Positions 1 through 10,374 of a DNA stretch of 64,000 nt are shown piece after piece. A program made the translations under genes and the position numbers. Origin of the DNA: Melanopsichium pennsylvanicum (Eukaryota; Basidiomycota; Ustilaginomycetes; Ustilaginales). A model generated the notes under the pieces. It saw only the letters and a program-made list of their open reading frames with translations. It did not search any database and had not been told where the DNA came from. The stretch is from positions 310,001 through 374,000 of the forward strand of contig OAPG01000004.1 of NCBI GenBank assembly GCA_900208305.1. Direction: 5' to 3'. The number at the start of each line of letters is the position of its first letter. The stretch's first letter is position 1.

Positions 1-820
1 GTTTGTACAACCTGCGCAATTGGTCCTTGGATGGGTTGACCAGCGAGCGATCGCGAACCACAGATTTTGCGAGCGTACGATAGCTTCTGATGGTTGTACG
101 AAGGTCTTGAAGCAATTTGGTACGTTCTTTGCATCGCAATTGTTGCTGTTCAGAAGCCTTAACGGAGGTGGATGTAGAGGCTCGCGGTGTATCGACGTCC
201 ATTGCCGACGATGCCTGATGCTGAGTGTGGCAAGTCAAGTTGAGGGCGCCAGGTCCCTCAAAAAGCTGCGGTACCCAAAAGTGTCGGTGAAGCCAGCCAA
301 TCGCTTGTCTTACAGCCTGTCTACACACGGCGATACTCGGCAGCTCTTCGTGTGTAACCGCATGTCTGAGCTCTACAAACCACAACGGCAACCCAATTCT
401 AACCGCAATCGCAGCGATACTCTGCGCGAATCCTCCTGTTTGATGCGAATCGACCACGCTGTTGACGAATCGAGTGATTGCAAGACTGTAATTCTGACGA
501 ACTCCCAACTCTGCACCACATCCCATCTGTTCTAGCGCGAATTGCGAGCGAGGCGTACAAGACGAGATGGAAGATGCGGCAAACTGTTGCATGTGCTCGT
601 CGAGGATGATGCTCTGTACTAGCATGGCTGTTGATTCAACTGCAAAGGGACATGCTGATCGATTCATCCATAGTTGCACCATTGAGAGGGCATGACTTGG
701 ATCTGCTGGAGTTGAGGTGTTGGAAGGAAGGAAGGCAGATTCTGGATAAAAATGACGATAAATTTCGAGCAGGTCTGTTTGGCGCGAGTGTCTAAAAGGA
801 GTTCGTTTCGGAGGCTTCAT
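1..820 (-). CDS. LAS1: Las1-type HEPN endoribonuclease, N-terminal part (3' end beyond window)
   Basis: Las1 with the kinase Grc3 cleaves the ITS2 spacer of pre-rRNA during 60S subunit maturation in the nucleus. The minus-strand reading frame opens at the ATG at 820-818, with an in-frame TAG shortly upstream, and runs without a stop to the window edge (273 codons visible). Near residues 141-163 it reads GLPLWFVELRHAVTHEELPS, the hallmark HEPN segment of Las1, with the catalytic RxxxxH pair at Arg152 and His157. The first residues (PPKRTPFRHSRQTDLLEIYRHFYP) fit the Las1 N-terminus. After about residue 195 a Ser/Thr-rich linker begins. The C-terminal region that would bind Grc3 is outside the window. 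It is divergent from the DnaJ gene starting at 1376, so the two probably share a promoter. Family assignment is firm; nothing can be said on the C-terminus. Confidence 0.85.
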   Translation of the reverse strand, partial: MKPPKRTPFRHSRQTDLLEIYRHFYPESAFLPSNTSTPADPSHALSMVQLWMNRSACPFAVESTAMLVQSIILDEHMQQFAASSISSCTPRSQFALEQMGCGAELGVRQNYSLAITRFVNSVVDSHQTGGFAQSIAAIAVRIGLPLWFVELRHAVTHEELPSIAVCRQAVRQAIGWLHRHFWVPQLFEGPGALNLTCHTQHQASSAMDVDTPRASTSTSVKASEQQQLRCKERTKLLQDLRTTIRSYRTLAKSVVRDRSLVNPSKDQLRRLYK

Positions 821-1375
821 GGTTGCCAACTATGATGCTCAGTATTTTCGCTGCGGCAAAAAATATTTTGGTGAATGAGGTGGTTGGAGGTAAGAAGAAG
901 AAGAAGATGATGATGATGATTGACGGTTGATGAAAGAGCGGCTGCGTGAATCATAGGCAAAAACCATTCGAAAGCTTTTCTTGATGATACCCAATAATAA
1001 ATTTATTTAAAGTGACACTTCCGTTTCCCGCGATTCTCTGTCCCAAAAAGAGGTATGTTTAAAAAATCTAAATTCCTATTACTCAGCCCTATTATTTTAA
1101 TCAGAACACTGAAATTGTAGCTGCACTTTATTTAGCCCTAAGAACAGAGCGGACTCACGCGACAATTTACCATCTAAATTCAAAACCATCGCTGCAATTC
1201 TGTGCAGTAATAATGTAAATAAAAAATAAATTTTACTGTACGTCACCCGAATCACTAACTCTACCATTCTTACTCCCATCATCATCATCATCATCAAGAT
1301 CTGGCTAAGAAATACATTCTATCACAGCCTTTTCTTCTACCGATAAACTCTAATTTGTAAGGTCTCATTGCACTC
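821..1375. promoter_or_regulatory. divergent LAS1/DnaJ intergenic region with trinucleotide runs
   Basis: This 555 bp spacer separates two divergently transcribed genes. It holds an AAG/ATG trinucleotide run at about 892-921 and an ATC run at about 1278-1296, an AT-rich core around 1000-1240, and one copy of the recurring TTTACTGTAC-type motif near 1228-1238. No reading frame of convincing composition was seen. Confidence 0.5.
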
Positions 1376-2917
1376 ATGTCATCAATTAACCTCACCAGTC
1401 GCCCAAAACAACCTTATCTTTCCGTCTCGTGTCCATACACAACATGTCGAGCATCCATCGAATACCTTCCGCCTTGCCCATCCGATCTTTCCTCCCTTCC
1501 CTCTCATGAAACTTCATTTACCGTCACCTGTTGTAGCTGTAACAAACAGTTTGAACCGCCTGGAGCAACAAAGCTGGTTCGTGAGGCGCGCAAGTCCGGT
1601 GGTAAAGATGTGGCTCGTAAACGTCGTATTGGAACGGATGAGAATCCTCTCGACATGACATATTACGACATTCTTGGCGTTCCCGCAACTGCCACCATTG
1701 ATGAGATCAAAAAAGCGTATCGAAAGCTAGCTATCAAGCTCCATCCCGATAAGAACCCGAATGATTCAGAGGTGGAGGAAAAGTTCAAAGCTCTCGCAAC
1801 AGCGTATACCGTCTTGGCAGATGCAGAGCTCAGGCACAAATACAACGAATTTGGAGCCAGCACACCCGGTCTCACACCAGAAGATGGCTTTGTCGATCCA
1901 GAGGAAGTGTTCGGCTCCCTCTTTGGCGGAGAGAGGTTTGCCGACATCATCGGAACCATTTCGATCGGCAAAGATATGAAGGAAGCTCTTCAGCAGGATT
2001 CCGACGATCTCGAACGACAAGCAAACGGTGAACAAGTCGCAGCTTCGACCCAAGCCGCATCCAATTCAGCCTCCTCGAAGCCGACTCTCACACCAGAACA
2101 GAAGGCGGCCAAAGATGAAAAGGAACGCAAGCTTGCAGCAGAACGCGAGAAACAAAGGCAAGAACGAGTGTCGAAACTGGTCGAGAAACTCATTCGCAAA
2201 CTTTCGATTTACACGGAATCAGTGCGCAATGCAAACGATCCCGTTTTGGAGAAGGAGGTGGAGAAGTCGTTTAGGGAGATCACACGCCTGGAAGCTGACG
2301 AGTTGAAACACGAGAGCTATGGTGTGGAACTCTTGAACTGCGTAGGATTCGTATACTCAGCCAAGAGTAAGCATTACTTGGCATCTACTGGGTTTTTGGG
2401 TTCGTTTGGAGGTGTTTTCCATTCGGCTGCATCCAGTATCCACGTGGTTCGAGAGACGGTTTCGACGGTTCGTGCGGCGCTCGAGTTGAAAAACGTATTT
2501 GAAGAACTCGCTAAAGCCGAAGAATCCGGCATTACGGTCGAACGCAAGAGGGAGCTGGAAGAGCAAGCAGCGGAGAAGGGCATGCGAGCCTTGTTCAAGG
2601 GTGCCAAGCTTGAAGTGGAGAGCGTGATTAGGGAGGTGAGCGAAGCTGTGCTGTACGATAACACCATTGGTAAGGAAACTCAAAGGTTGAGGGCTCAAGC
2701 GTTGGGAATCGTTGGTGAAATTTATTTGAGTGTCAAAAAGGATAAAGAGGATGGCGCAACGCGTGGTGATGCGGATGGCAAAGAGCCACATGACGATTTC
2801 GTAAAAGTCGAAACAAAAACTTCCAAGGAGAGAGATCAGAAACAGCAGCAGCACCACCATCAACGACAATACGACTCATCAGAAAAGCAGCAATCGTCAC
2901 CTCCCCAACCATGGTGA
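1376..2917 (+). CDS. J-domain co-chaperone with N-terminal Cys-rich domain and DNAJ-X C-terminus
   Basis: This is a 513-residue Hsp40 of the Caj1/Djp1 (DNAJ-X) class; such proteins stimulate Hsp70 ATPase activity. The J domain spans about residues 95-160 ([20 protein letters not shown]) with the HPD motif at 123-125. A charged coiled-coil stretch follows at about 235-275, and the C-terminal part (about 275-450) has the DNAJ-X layout ([21 protein letters not shown]). Unlike yeast Caj1, which starts at the J domain, this protein has about 93 extra N-terminal residues containing C19-x4-C24 and C52/C53-x2-C55, a possible zinc ribbon. The tail is Gln/His-rich. The start is the first ATG of the frame; Met94, just before the J domain, is an alternative start that would drop the Cys-rich part. 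Single exon. The ortholog within the class is not certain. Confidence 0.85.
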   Translation: MSSINLTSRPKQPYLSVSCPYTTCRASIEYLPPCPSDLSSLPSHETSFTVTCCSCNKQFEPPGATKLVREARKSGGKDVARKRRIGTDENPLDMTYYDILGVPATATIDEIKKAYRKLAIKLHPDKNPNDSEVEEKFKALATAYTVLADAELRHKYNEFGASTPGLTPEDGFVDPEEVFGSLFGGERFADIIGTISIGKDMKEALQQDSDDLERQANGEQVAASTQAASNSASSKPTLTPEQKAAKDEKERKLAAEREKQRQERVSKLVEKLIRKLSIYTESVRNANDPVLEKEVEKSFREITRLEADELKHESYGVELLNCVGFVYSAKSKHYLASTGFLGSFGGVFHSAASSIHVVRETVSTVRAALELKNVFEELAKAEESGITVERKRELEEQAAEKGMRALFKGAKLEVESVIREVSEAVLYDNTIGKETQRLRAQALGIVGEIYLSVKKDKEDGATRGDADGKEPHDDFVKVETKTSKERDQKQQQHHHQRQYDSSEKQQSSPPQPW

Positions 2918-3204
2918 TTTGTTTTTTTTTCTTCTACCCCTGGCCTCGAATAGACAGCAGCAGATTCGATGCAATACCCATGCTCATCACGCGCAGCCGT
3001 GTCTGAACTCGCGAATCCAAAGGGGAAAAAAAAAGAGAGATTTTTGTATGTGTGTGGGGGGGTGGCAAGATGAATGAGAGCAACAAGGGTTGATCGTGTT
3101 TACAAATCGACTATTGATTTGGTTCATTTGCAAAAATTGAATGGTAACGAAAAACCATACAAGATATGAATGCGCCAAAAAAAAATTTGGACAAGACACT
3201 GAAA

Positions 3205-3776
3205 TCATGCCAAAGGCGGAGTATTCCAACGATGTACAGTTCTTGGTCGTAACCTCGAAAAACATGGCCACGGGCTACTAATCCTACTCGATTTCACAAA
3301 ATCAGCATGACTATTCTGCCTCCTCCCATCGTCCATGATCCCATCAACCGCCATTGAACCTGCAATCGCTTCCTGCAACGTCGCAAAATCCTCGACACTT
3401 TGTGGCAATTTCACCATCCCCTTATCCATTTTGTGCTGATGAGGATGAGACACAAGTTGGTAAAAAAGCATGTAAGGATTCTCCTGTTTGACTTGCTGAA
3501 TTGTTGTTCGTGTCACACTCTCATCTGAAATACGTAACCATTCATCACTTCCACCACCGTCATCATGATCATGATCATTGCCTAAAACATCATCATTTGC
3601 CTGCGTTAAGGCTCCAGAAACACGTTTGAACGCAACATAGTGACCAAAACTGTGAGAGCCATAATGTACCACAATAGCTGCCAGCCGATAGATCGATTCC
3701 ACTACACCATTCACCCCATTTTGTTGCCGTTGCCTAAATCCGTCAGCATCTGAATCATCATCTTCATCTTCATCAT

Positions 3777-3817
<41 letters not shown>

Positions 3818-5433
3818 TTCATCGCTCGCCGCCCGTCCAAGGAAATACTACCTTGTAAAGTAACGTCGCTAACGTCAAGGTACTCTGGGAAAAGCACATG
3901 TCGATTGTTCTTCGCCGGCGTCCATGACGATGCCGAGTACGAAGATCTGTTCAAGTGGATTGCCAAAATACGCGGCGGTCTCGAAATCATGATCTGCTTG
4001 GTCGAAAGTCGGCTTAGCGTCTTTTTAAACTCAAGCTTATTCAAAACGTCGTGCCAAGGAGAGGCAGCATCGTCCGAAGCTTGTTTCAACTCATCTTCCG
4101 ACAAGCCGGATTCGATGATGCGTGCAAGTTTGGTTTCTTTGGATCTGAGTTGGGCGAGGCGTTTCTTCTTTGATGGTGTGAGCATGATATTATTTGCTGA
4201 TCCGTTTGCTTCACCTTTTGCGGAACCATTCGGCTTAGTCGCTGCAGGCGTGCATCCTTTGGCAGCAATGTCGTTCTTGACACCCAGCAGTGTATTTCGT
4301 AGAGTGCAATTCCAACAAATCCAATCCACTTGCTCCAGATCTGACCACATCTCAAGGCATTCGTTCAGAGAACACGCAGATGTGCCTGTGAGATCCGATG
4401 TGCGGGTACGCATGTTGGGCGCTGGAACGGAGAGCGAGATTTCCGAGGCAGAAAAGTGTCGTATAGCTTCGCAATAGCCGCAGTCGAGGCACATTGTTCG
4501 TTGCGCCAGCAGAGCGTCAAAGGGTGAGATCATGGGCGAGTTTCCCGCCATCTCACCAGATGCGTCCGACTGAGCCGGAACTTCTGCGCCATGTGCGACC
4601 GAAATTGAATGTATTGGACTCGGATTGCGATTCAATGCAAGTTTGTTCTGCAGCTGTGCTGGATTTACATAGATGCCGCGGCCGCCCCATGGAAGCGATG
4701 AGGCCATGAGGGCTCGAAGACCTGCTTGCTCAGTTTCGAGAGCATGAGATCGTTCGCTACGAATGTTGTTGGCTTCGGCGTCCACTGCTTCATTCAGAAG
4801 CGCAAAGAGTTCGTGCGCATCTTGTTGCTGGTGAGCACCGACAAGACTTCGAATGGAAGAGGATGGTAGGTTTTGAAGAGCCCTCACGAGCTGTACAGGG
4901 TTGATGGCGGCATTGCGGTCGCCCGGCTTAGCCAGTTGCTCTACCAACTCGAACAGCGCATCGAGGACTGGTGTTGGGATATCGTACCGTTCTGCCTCTT
5001 GGACAAGAGCATAGAGATACTTGCGATAGAGCGTCAGGGAGGAAATCGACTGGAGAGTCGAGTTGAAGAAGCAGGTGTTGCCTGTGTTGCGAAGACCTTT
5101 GTACTTTGGGTTGGTCAAACGGCTAGTGGGTATTGAGGAGGAAGCTCTGGACGAATGCGAGGAGGAGGCAGCTGAGCGAGCCCGTCTCAACGGTCTGGAT
5201 GAGCCACTGTTGGTGGACGATGCAGCGGGGGTAAACGGATGAAGGCTTGAGGCAGCTTGTAAGCCAGGCTTCAACATGTCTCTATAGGCGATGAGAGCAA
5301 GAAGAACAACGAGAAGGGCGCCTGCACCAAGCCAGGCGTGAATGGGTATATTCGATTTATCTGGGCTTACACCGGAGAAATGAAAGGCTGATCTTGCCTT
5401 TGGTCTGACGTGGACGTGGCGATAGTTTGCCAT
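3205..5433 (-). CDS. membrane-anchored ubiquitin-specific protease (Ubp1/USP30-like)
   Basis: A cysteine protease of the USP family that removes ubiquitin from proteins. In the 742-residue product, a single hydrophobic segment at about 33-50 lies near the N-terminus and is followed by a Ser/Arg-rich linker. The Cys box is at 111-130 (YKGLRNTGNTCFFNSTLQ) with nucleophile Cys121. The zinc-finger pairs CLDC and CWNC lie in the middle of the catalytic domain. The His box (HYGSHSFGHYVAF) has catalytic His598, followed by an acidic WLRISDE segment. The topology, one N-terminal anchor and a cytosolic catalytic domain, matches yeast Ubp1 (ER/endocytic membrane) and animal USP30 (mitochondrial outer membrane); which membrane is used here cannot be told. 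A run of about 13 alanines from a GCA/GCT repeat (3778-3812) followed by an acidic stretch sits inside the catalytic domain as an insertion. Single exon. Confidence 0.88.
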
Positions 5434-8045
5434 TCCTGCCCGCAGCCGATATCGATCAAGTCTAGGCTGCAGCGTTGCATGAAATGGCTGGCTACCGTGA
5501 CCAAGCGAAAGCCTCGAGACCAGATAGAAACAAGTACTTCGAGCTGGACCGATGCGAAGGTCGTCCAGCTAAAAGATTGGTGTGTTGGACCTCCTAGAGA
5601 TGCCAAGTCGTGAAAGCCGTCATGAGCTCGATTGCTTGAGGGACAGTGCAGCGACAAGCTCAATGCTACTCAATTTGGCAGCTTGGCAGATCGGATAAGG
5701 AATGGTGCTCGACGTTGTCAGCGCTTGAACGCGTGTGCAGCAATAGAAGCGATACGTGCATATAGTTGAAGACAAGATAAGGTCCGATGGTGAAATTGAG
5801 TTCCGAATAGTGTCGACATCTAAAAAGGTATGCAAAGGAAACAGTATTGAGAAACCAGAAAATAAAAATCCACTTTTCCCTGGCAAAGCTCAACTTGTCT
5901 TCGGAAGCCGGAAAACTTGTCAAACTCAGCTGTGTGTCGTCACCGTGGGCGCGGCCAATTTCTCAGTGAGTCGGTGCAAGGGCCGTGCCACCATGTCACC
6001 GTGTCACCTGTCTTGTGCCTCGGGAGGTCAGTCCACCTCCGCACGTACAGCCCATCAAGGTCAAGCAAGGTTGCTCTGGGCAGTCGCAGCGTGAGTGAGT
6101 GGTAGAGGCCAGTGACAAAGGGAAAAAATGTTAACGTGATGAGCCAGGTCACTTGTACTGAACAGTACAGCCACCAAGGAACACAGCAAAACCTCAGTGC
6201 AAGGTAATCACCAAACATTTAGATGTCGAATTTAGATCTTGCATCCCAATTGGTAGCAACGCAACCTTGGCCATCTTGCACAAAAAGAAGCGAGATGTTG
6301 CGGCATTTGGGAGGGCACACGACGCCCTTGCCGCGGTACGAGTCGGGTGCAAAGATGCTCAAGCTCAATTTTAACTTGAATGTGGTGTAGTAGATGCATT
6401 GCATTCAGTACCGTGGTCTCGTCGTAAGTGTGCGAGGTGCGAGTCTGTGAGTACGAGCTAGGAAGAACCATATGTTATGAAACGCCAAAGCCCGATATTG
6501 TCAATTCTGATTTTTAATTGTCTTCTAATGCGGTCGAAGCCTGACTTCTATTGATTCACTTTACTTTCGTGCATGTCGTATTTCAAAGGGAAAAAAAAAG
6601 TCCGCTATACAATCCATACCTCATCCTTCAGCTCGTCCAATAGCGGTTGCTGTGACCTGAGCTCCAATACTGCATCGGGCTCTTTGGCTGGAAAAATTAA
6701 ATTTTGAAAGCGACCACACGCAGCTCTTCTGCCGTTCTGGGCGCGTCGTGCACCGCCATGACTTGAGCTAAGCTCTCGACCAGCACTTGGCGACTTGCTG
6801 ATCGCTCTGAATCTGGATCAGGTGATTGGTCCCTGCCTCGTCGCATCCCAACGTCCTCGAGCATATAGCTCTAGCTGCCCTGACTGCCTTGTTCTGGCCT
6901 TAATTAATTCGACCTATTTGACTAGAAAGACTAACGTTAGCATGCCTTCTTTCACCGGCCTCCTATAACTGCAAACCTTGATACAGTGGCAAGCCACGCT
7001 AAAGATCAATACGCATCGCGCCTGCCATAAATACACTACCAACAGCGTAATGTAATTTACAGTACACTGATTTACTTACTGTGCTGCTAAGCGGACTTCC
7101 GCTGATACTTGCTCCACACGCAAAGAATCCCATCGTATCTGTCTGCCCGCCTATCTTCCTGCCTGTCTGTCTGCCTGTCTGTCTGTCTGCCTGTCTGTCT
7201 GCCTGTCTGTCTGACTGCCTGCTGCAAGCCTCGCTGCTCTATCCCCGCGTCTGTGACCGTGACCGTCGCCCTCGGCTCCTATCTGCGGTCGATCGCCTCT
7301 CTCGCCACGCCTGCCCTCCTCTCCCGGGCTTGAGGTGCCTCTGACTCTTGAGCGTGTCATCATCATCTAGTCAGACCTCCAATCTCATCATTCCATCTTC
7401 CATTATCGTGTTCGACAACACATCTCCACCACTGACTCGTTTCCTTTGCGGCTTTGATCACCCCTCTTCTTGAGTCACTCATTCGGCCAAGGCATCGCAA
7501 ATCATCCGATTGCTGCAAGCAGACGCGCACCCATCCGCTCTCTGTCTCCCGTTCACTTCCACACGGCTGCTACACTTCGGAACCATCCCGAACCGCAAGA
7601 ATCGCATCCTTTGTGACAAATCTTGGAAGCGTTGGTAATCTTGTGCGGAACTGCCGTCCAAGTCCATCAGTCGACATCCGATCCCCACCTAAAGCTTTTT
7701 GCGGAAAGCCGCCTCGTCACATTCAGTCGGTCCTTCTCCGAACAATTAGCACAGCTTGATCGGTGAGCTCGACTAACTCAGCACTGCCATCATTGCCCTC
7801 TCACCGACATTTGCCCTTCAATCGCGCTCCGATCGAGGCTTATCCAACCAGACAAGACGAGGTGTCCCCCAGTCCATCCATCAACACTGCTCACTTCTTC
7901 ACACACATTGCCTCGTCCTCAAGCGGAAAATCCCACATCCTTGCGTATTCGTCACCATCGGGCAACAGCATCTACTCTCAATTCAGTCTGGCTGCTCACA
8001 CTCGGTCTCTAGCTCGCTCGGCTTTTTTCACCCAGATTAGTGGAG
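5434..8045. promoter_or_regulatory. 2.6 kb divergent spacer and long leader of the forkhead gene
   Basis: No convincing gene was found in this spacer between the ubiquitin protease (minus) and the forkhead gene (plus). The left half holds only short overlapping frames on both strands. A TTTACAGTAC motif lies near 7056-7065. From about 7080 the plus strand becomes pyrimidine-rich, beginning with a CTGT/CTGC tetranucleotide run at about 7140-7212. This C/T-rich stretch of about 900 bp up to the start codon looks like a long 5' leader, typical of regulatory genes in smut fungi. Transcript ends are not visible from sequence. Confidence 0.45.
7140..7212 (+). repeat. CTGT/CTGC tetranucleotide microsatellite
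   Basis: The stretch is an imperfect array of four-base units alternating CTGT and CTGC, about 70 bp long. It lies at the upstream edge of the pyrimidine-rich leader of the forkhead gene and keeps all three frames open locally, which explains the spurious short frames there. Confidence 0.8.
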
Positions 8046-10118
8046 ATGGACATGAATGCCACCATGTCCTCTTACCAGGGCTCTGGCACCAATAGCCCAG
8101 CCATTGGACGTCATCAGAACAACCAATACTCGCATTCCATCGCAGGAACTTCTTTGACTGCTCCCGCTTCGCCCTCTGGAGCCTACACTGCCTCAGCCCT
8201 CGCCTACGCCAATGCACAGCTTTCTCAATATGCTGCTACCGGCGGTAGTGCTGCCATTCCAGCTCATCTCAACCCTCATGCTCTCAGCTCTGCCCTTTCC
8301 GACTACTCGATCAGCCTCCCCAATTCTGCTGCCTCGTCGCCTGGAGCTACCCCGCGTCGCCTTCCTGCCACTGGAACTTCAACTCCTGGAGGCAACTCAC
8401 GCGTTGCTGCTAGTGCAATCACGGGCAAACGACTAAACTGGAGCGAGATGATCTGTCAGACCATCGCCGAGAGCGAAAGCGGTCGCCTCGTCATTCAGGA
8501 TCTGTTTGAGGGCATGTGCTCCAAGTTCCCCGAAATTCGAGAATGGGCCTTTGGCAAGGACTGGGAGGCTCGCGTCAAGAATCGCATCAAGTCGACCCTC
8601 TCCATCAAGGGCAATCTCTTTGTCAAGGTGCCAAGACCCAGTAGTGCTGCTGGTAAAGGTAGCTGGTGGACTTTGAGCCCTGAAGCACAAGAAGCATGGA
8701 AGACTGGCCGCGTGGCCAATGTAGTCAAGAACAACGCTCACAGTCGTGCTGGCAGTGCGGGGCCCAGCAGCATCCACGGCTCGCCCGTTCGAACCGTCAG
8801 CTCCAAGTTTGGCGCCTCATCTCACTCCACCAATCCTCCTTACCTCATTCAAGGCTCCCATACGCACCAGAACCACAGTCAGCGAACATCGCCTCTTGGC
8901 TTGGGTCTCAACCAGGCATCCAATTACGGCAGTCCACTAGCAAACAACTTCAACTTTGGCGATTCCCTTCCCGTGGCTCACACAACTTCGCAACCCAGTG
9001 TGCTACCGAGCAATTTGGGCCTCGGAGGCGGCGACGACAACAACAACCTTGGCTTCGGTGGTCAACAGCAGACCGGCGTGTCCCAGTCGATGCAAGACCA
9101 GGCGCAAAACGCTCAAGCCAGCATGGCTCCGCAAAACTTTGCCCACCTTTCCTTCATGCAGGGCAGTGCGCCTCAGCCTCTCGGAACAGCACAGAGCGTT
9201 CCACATCTCGGCGGTCCGCAGTCCATGCCCTTCCCGGCTCAGGCGCACGATCTGTCGCCTACCAACTTGGCCAATTTTGCAGCGAATTTTAGCAATGATG
9301 ACTACTCTGCGTTGTTTGCTGGCATTCCAGGCTTCGACGCTAATGTGTTTGCAGCCACCAACAACGCGAACAATGGTCATGTCAACATGAGTATGGGCGC
9401 TTACAACATGGAACAGAACAACCACCCGTTTGGTGGCAGTATTCCTGGTGCTTACACACTTCTTCAGAACCAGCAGCAACCGCAGCAAGGTCAGACTCAC
9501 AATAGCGCTTACCCCAATTTTGGAAGCAATATGTACGCTAACTTGCAGCAAGGTTCCCAGCAGCAGCAGCAGCAGCAGCATCAGCAGATGCCGGCACAAT
9601 TGCAGCGCAACGCCAACCAGAATTTGAATCAGAACCAAGGGCAAGGTACACCATCGCAGCAGCCTCAGTCGCAGCCGGGACAACAGCAACAGCAGCAAGC
9701 AAATCAGCAGCAGTCGTCTCACCAACAACAACAACAACAGCAGCCGCAGCAGCCACCGCAACAGCCGCAACAACAGCCGCAACAACAGCAGGGACAGAAC
9801 AATCTCAACGGAAACAACAACAATAATAACAACATGAATGGTGGCATGCCATCCAGCTACACGTCCAATTTTGCTGGCTCAAGCCCCTTCTTGCCCAGTA
9901 ACGGATTTGAAGGACCTTCACCAGCCGACTCGACATGGTTCTCATTTACACCGTTGGTACAGGCGAATGATGGAAACGATAACAATGGCAACAGTAACAG
10001 TAGCAATAACAACTCTTTGTCTGCGTTGGGACAACTTGGAGGCGAGGGATCACGCAAGAGAAGGACTTCGGGAGAATTGGGAGATTTTCAATTGCCACCA
10101 CCTCAGTCTGGTTCCTGA
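8046..10118 (+). CDS. forkhead (winged-helix) transcription factor with Gln-rich activation region
   Basis: A nuclear DNA-binding regulator of 690 residues. The region at about 125-215 (LNWSEMICQTIAESESGRLVIQ, then a W-x-x-RVKNRIKSTL recognition helix and GKGSWWTLSP wing) is a forkhead domain. C-terminal to it, low-complexity Ser/Asn/Gln sequence dominates, with several poly-Gln runs at about 9561-9800 (residues 505-585) and poly-Asn near 600, as in transcriptional activation domains. A basic RKRR near the C-terminus may be a nuclear localisation signal. Three ATGs lie close together at the start (8046, 8052, 8064); the first was chosen, and a GTG six bases upstream was rejected as a eukaryotic start. 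Target genes are unknown. Single exon with a long pyrimidine-rich leader. Confidence 0.82.
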   Translation: MDMNATMSSYQGSGTNSPAIGRHQNNQYSHSIAGTSLTAPASPSGAYTASALAYANAQLSQYAATGGSAAIPAHLNPHALSSALSDYSISLPNSAASSPGATPRRLPATGTSTPGGNSRVAASAITGKRLNWSEMICQTIAESESGRLVIQDLFEGMCSKFPEIREWAFGKDWEARVKNRIKSTLSIKGNLFVKVPRPSSAAGKGSWWTLSPEAQEAWKTGRVANVVKNNAHSRAGSAGPSSIHGSPVRTVSSKFGASSHSTNPPYLIQGSHTHQNHSQRTSPLGLGLNQASNYGSPLANNFNFGDSLPVAHTTSQPSVLPSNLGLGGGDDNNNLGFGGQQQTGVSQSMQDQAQNAQASMAPQNFAHLSFMQGSAPQPLGTAQSVPHLGGPQSMPFPAQAHDLSPTNLANFAANFSNDDYSALFAGIPGFDANVFAATNNANNGHVNMSMGAYNMEQNNHPFGGSIPGAYTLLQNQQQPQQGQTHNSAYPNFGSNMYANLQQGSQQQQQQQHQQMPAQLQRNANQNLNQNQGQGTPSQQPQSQPGQQQQQQANQQQSSHQQQQQQQPQQPPQQPQQQPQQQQGQNNLNGNNNNNNNMNGGMPSSYTSNFAGSSPFLPSNGFEGPSPADSTWFSFTPLVQANDGNDNNGNSNSSNNNSLSALGQLGGEGSRKRRTSGELGDFQLPPPQSGS

Positions 10119-10374
10119 AAACTTTTTTTTTTCTGCTATTTTTGCTATTTGCTAAAATGCTACTGTGTTGATTAGATACCTTTACCTTCTTCTTTTTAAC
10201 CTATCTTGATCTCATCTTGAAGAGATTTGGGAGGATCGTGTGTATGATGCTCAGTTTTTGGAAAAAATCTGAATGATTTAAAGGAATGCAATAGGGATGA
10301 AAGAAAATGAATGTGTACTACACTCTTTTGGAATTGGCTTTGCTGTCTGCAATGCGTTGCTTTTGCGGTCTCAT
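10119..10374. other. 3' flank of the forkhead gene
   Basis: AT-rich 3' flank following the forkhead stop codon, with T-rich stretches. It likely holds the 3' UTR and polyadenylation region; no gene was seen. The CpG-poor transposon-derived segment begins just to the right. Confidence 0.4.

Noticed and set aside
20..535. Plus-strand open frame of 171 codons
   Set aside because: It lies antisense to LAS1, whose minus-strand frame carries the conserved HEPN segment; the plus frame has no domain.
8040..8045. GTG start two codons upstream of the forkhead ATG
   Set aside because: Nuclear genes rarely use GTG, and three ATGs follow at once. The same reasoning moved the starts of CDS1, the Nak1-like kinase, MAK21 and the DDHD lipase to their first ATG.
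9003..9785. Minus-strand poly-Leu frame of 260 codons
   Set aside because: It is antisense to the CAG/CAA repeats of the forkhead gene.
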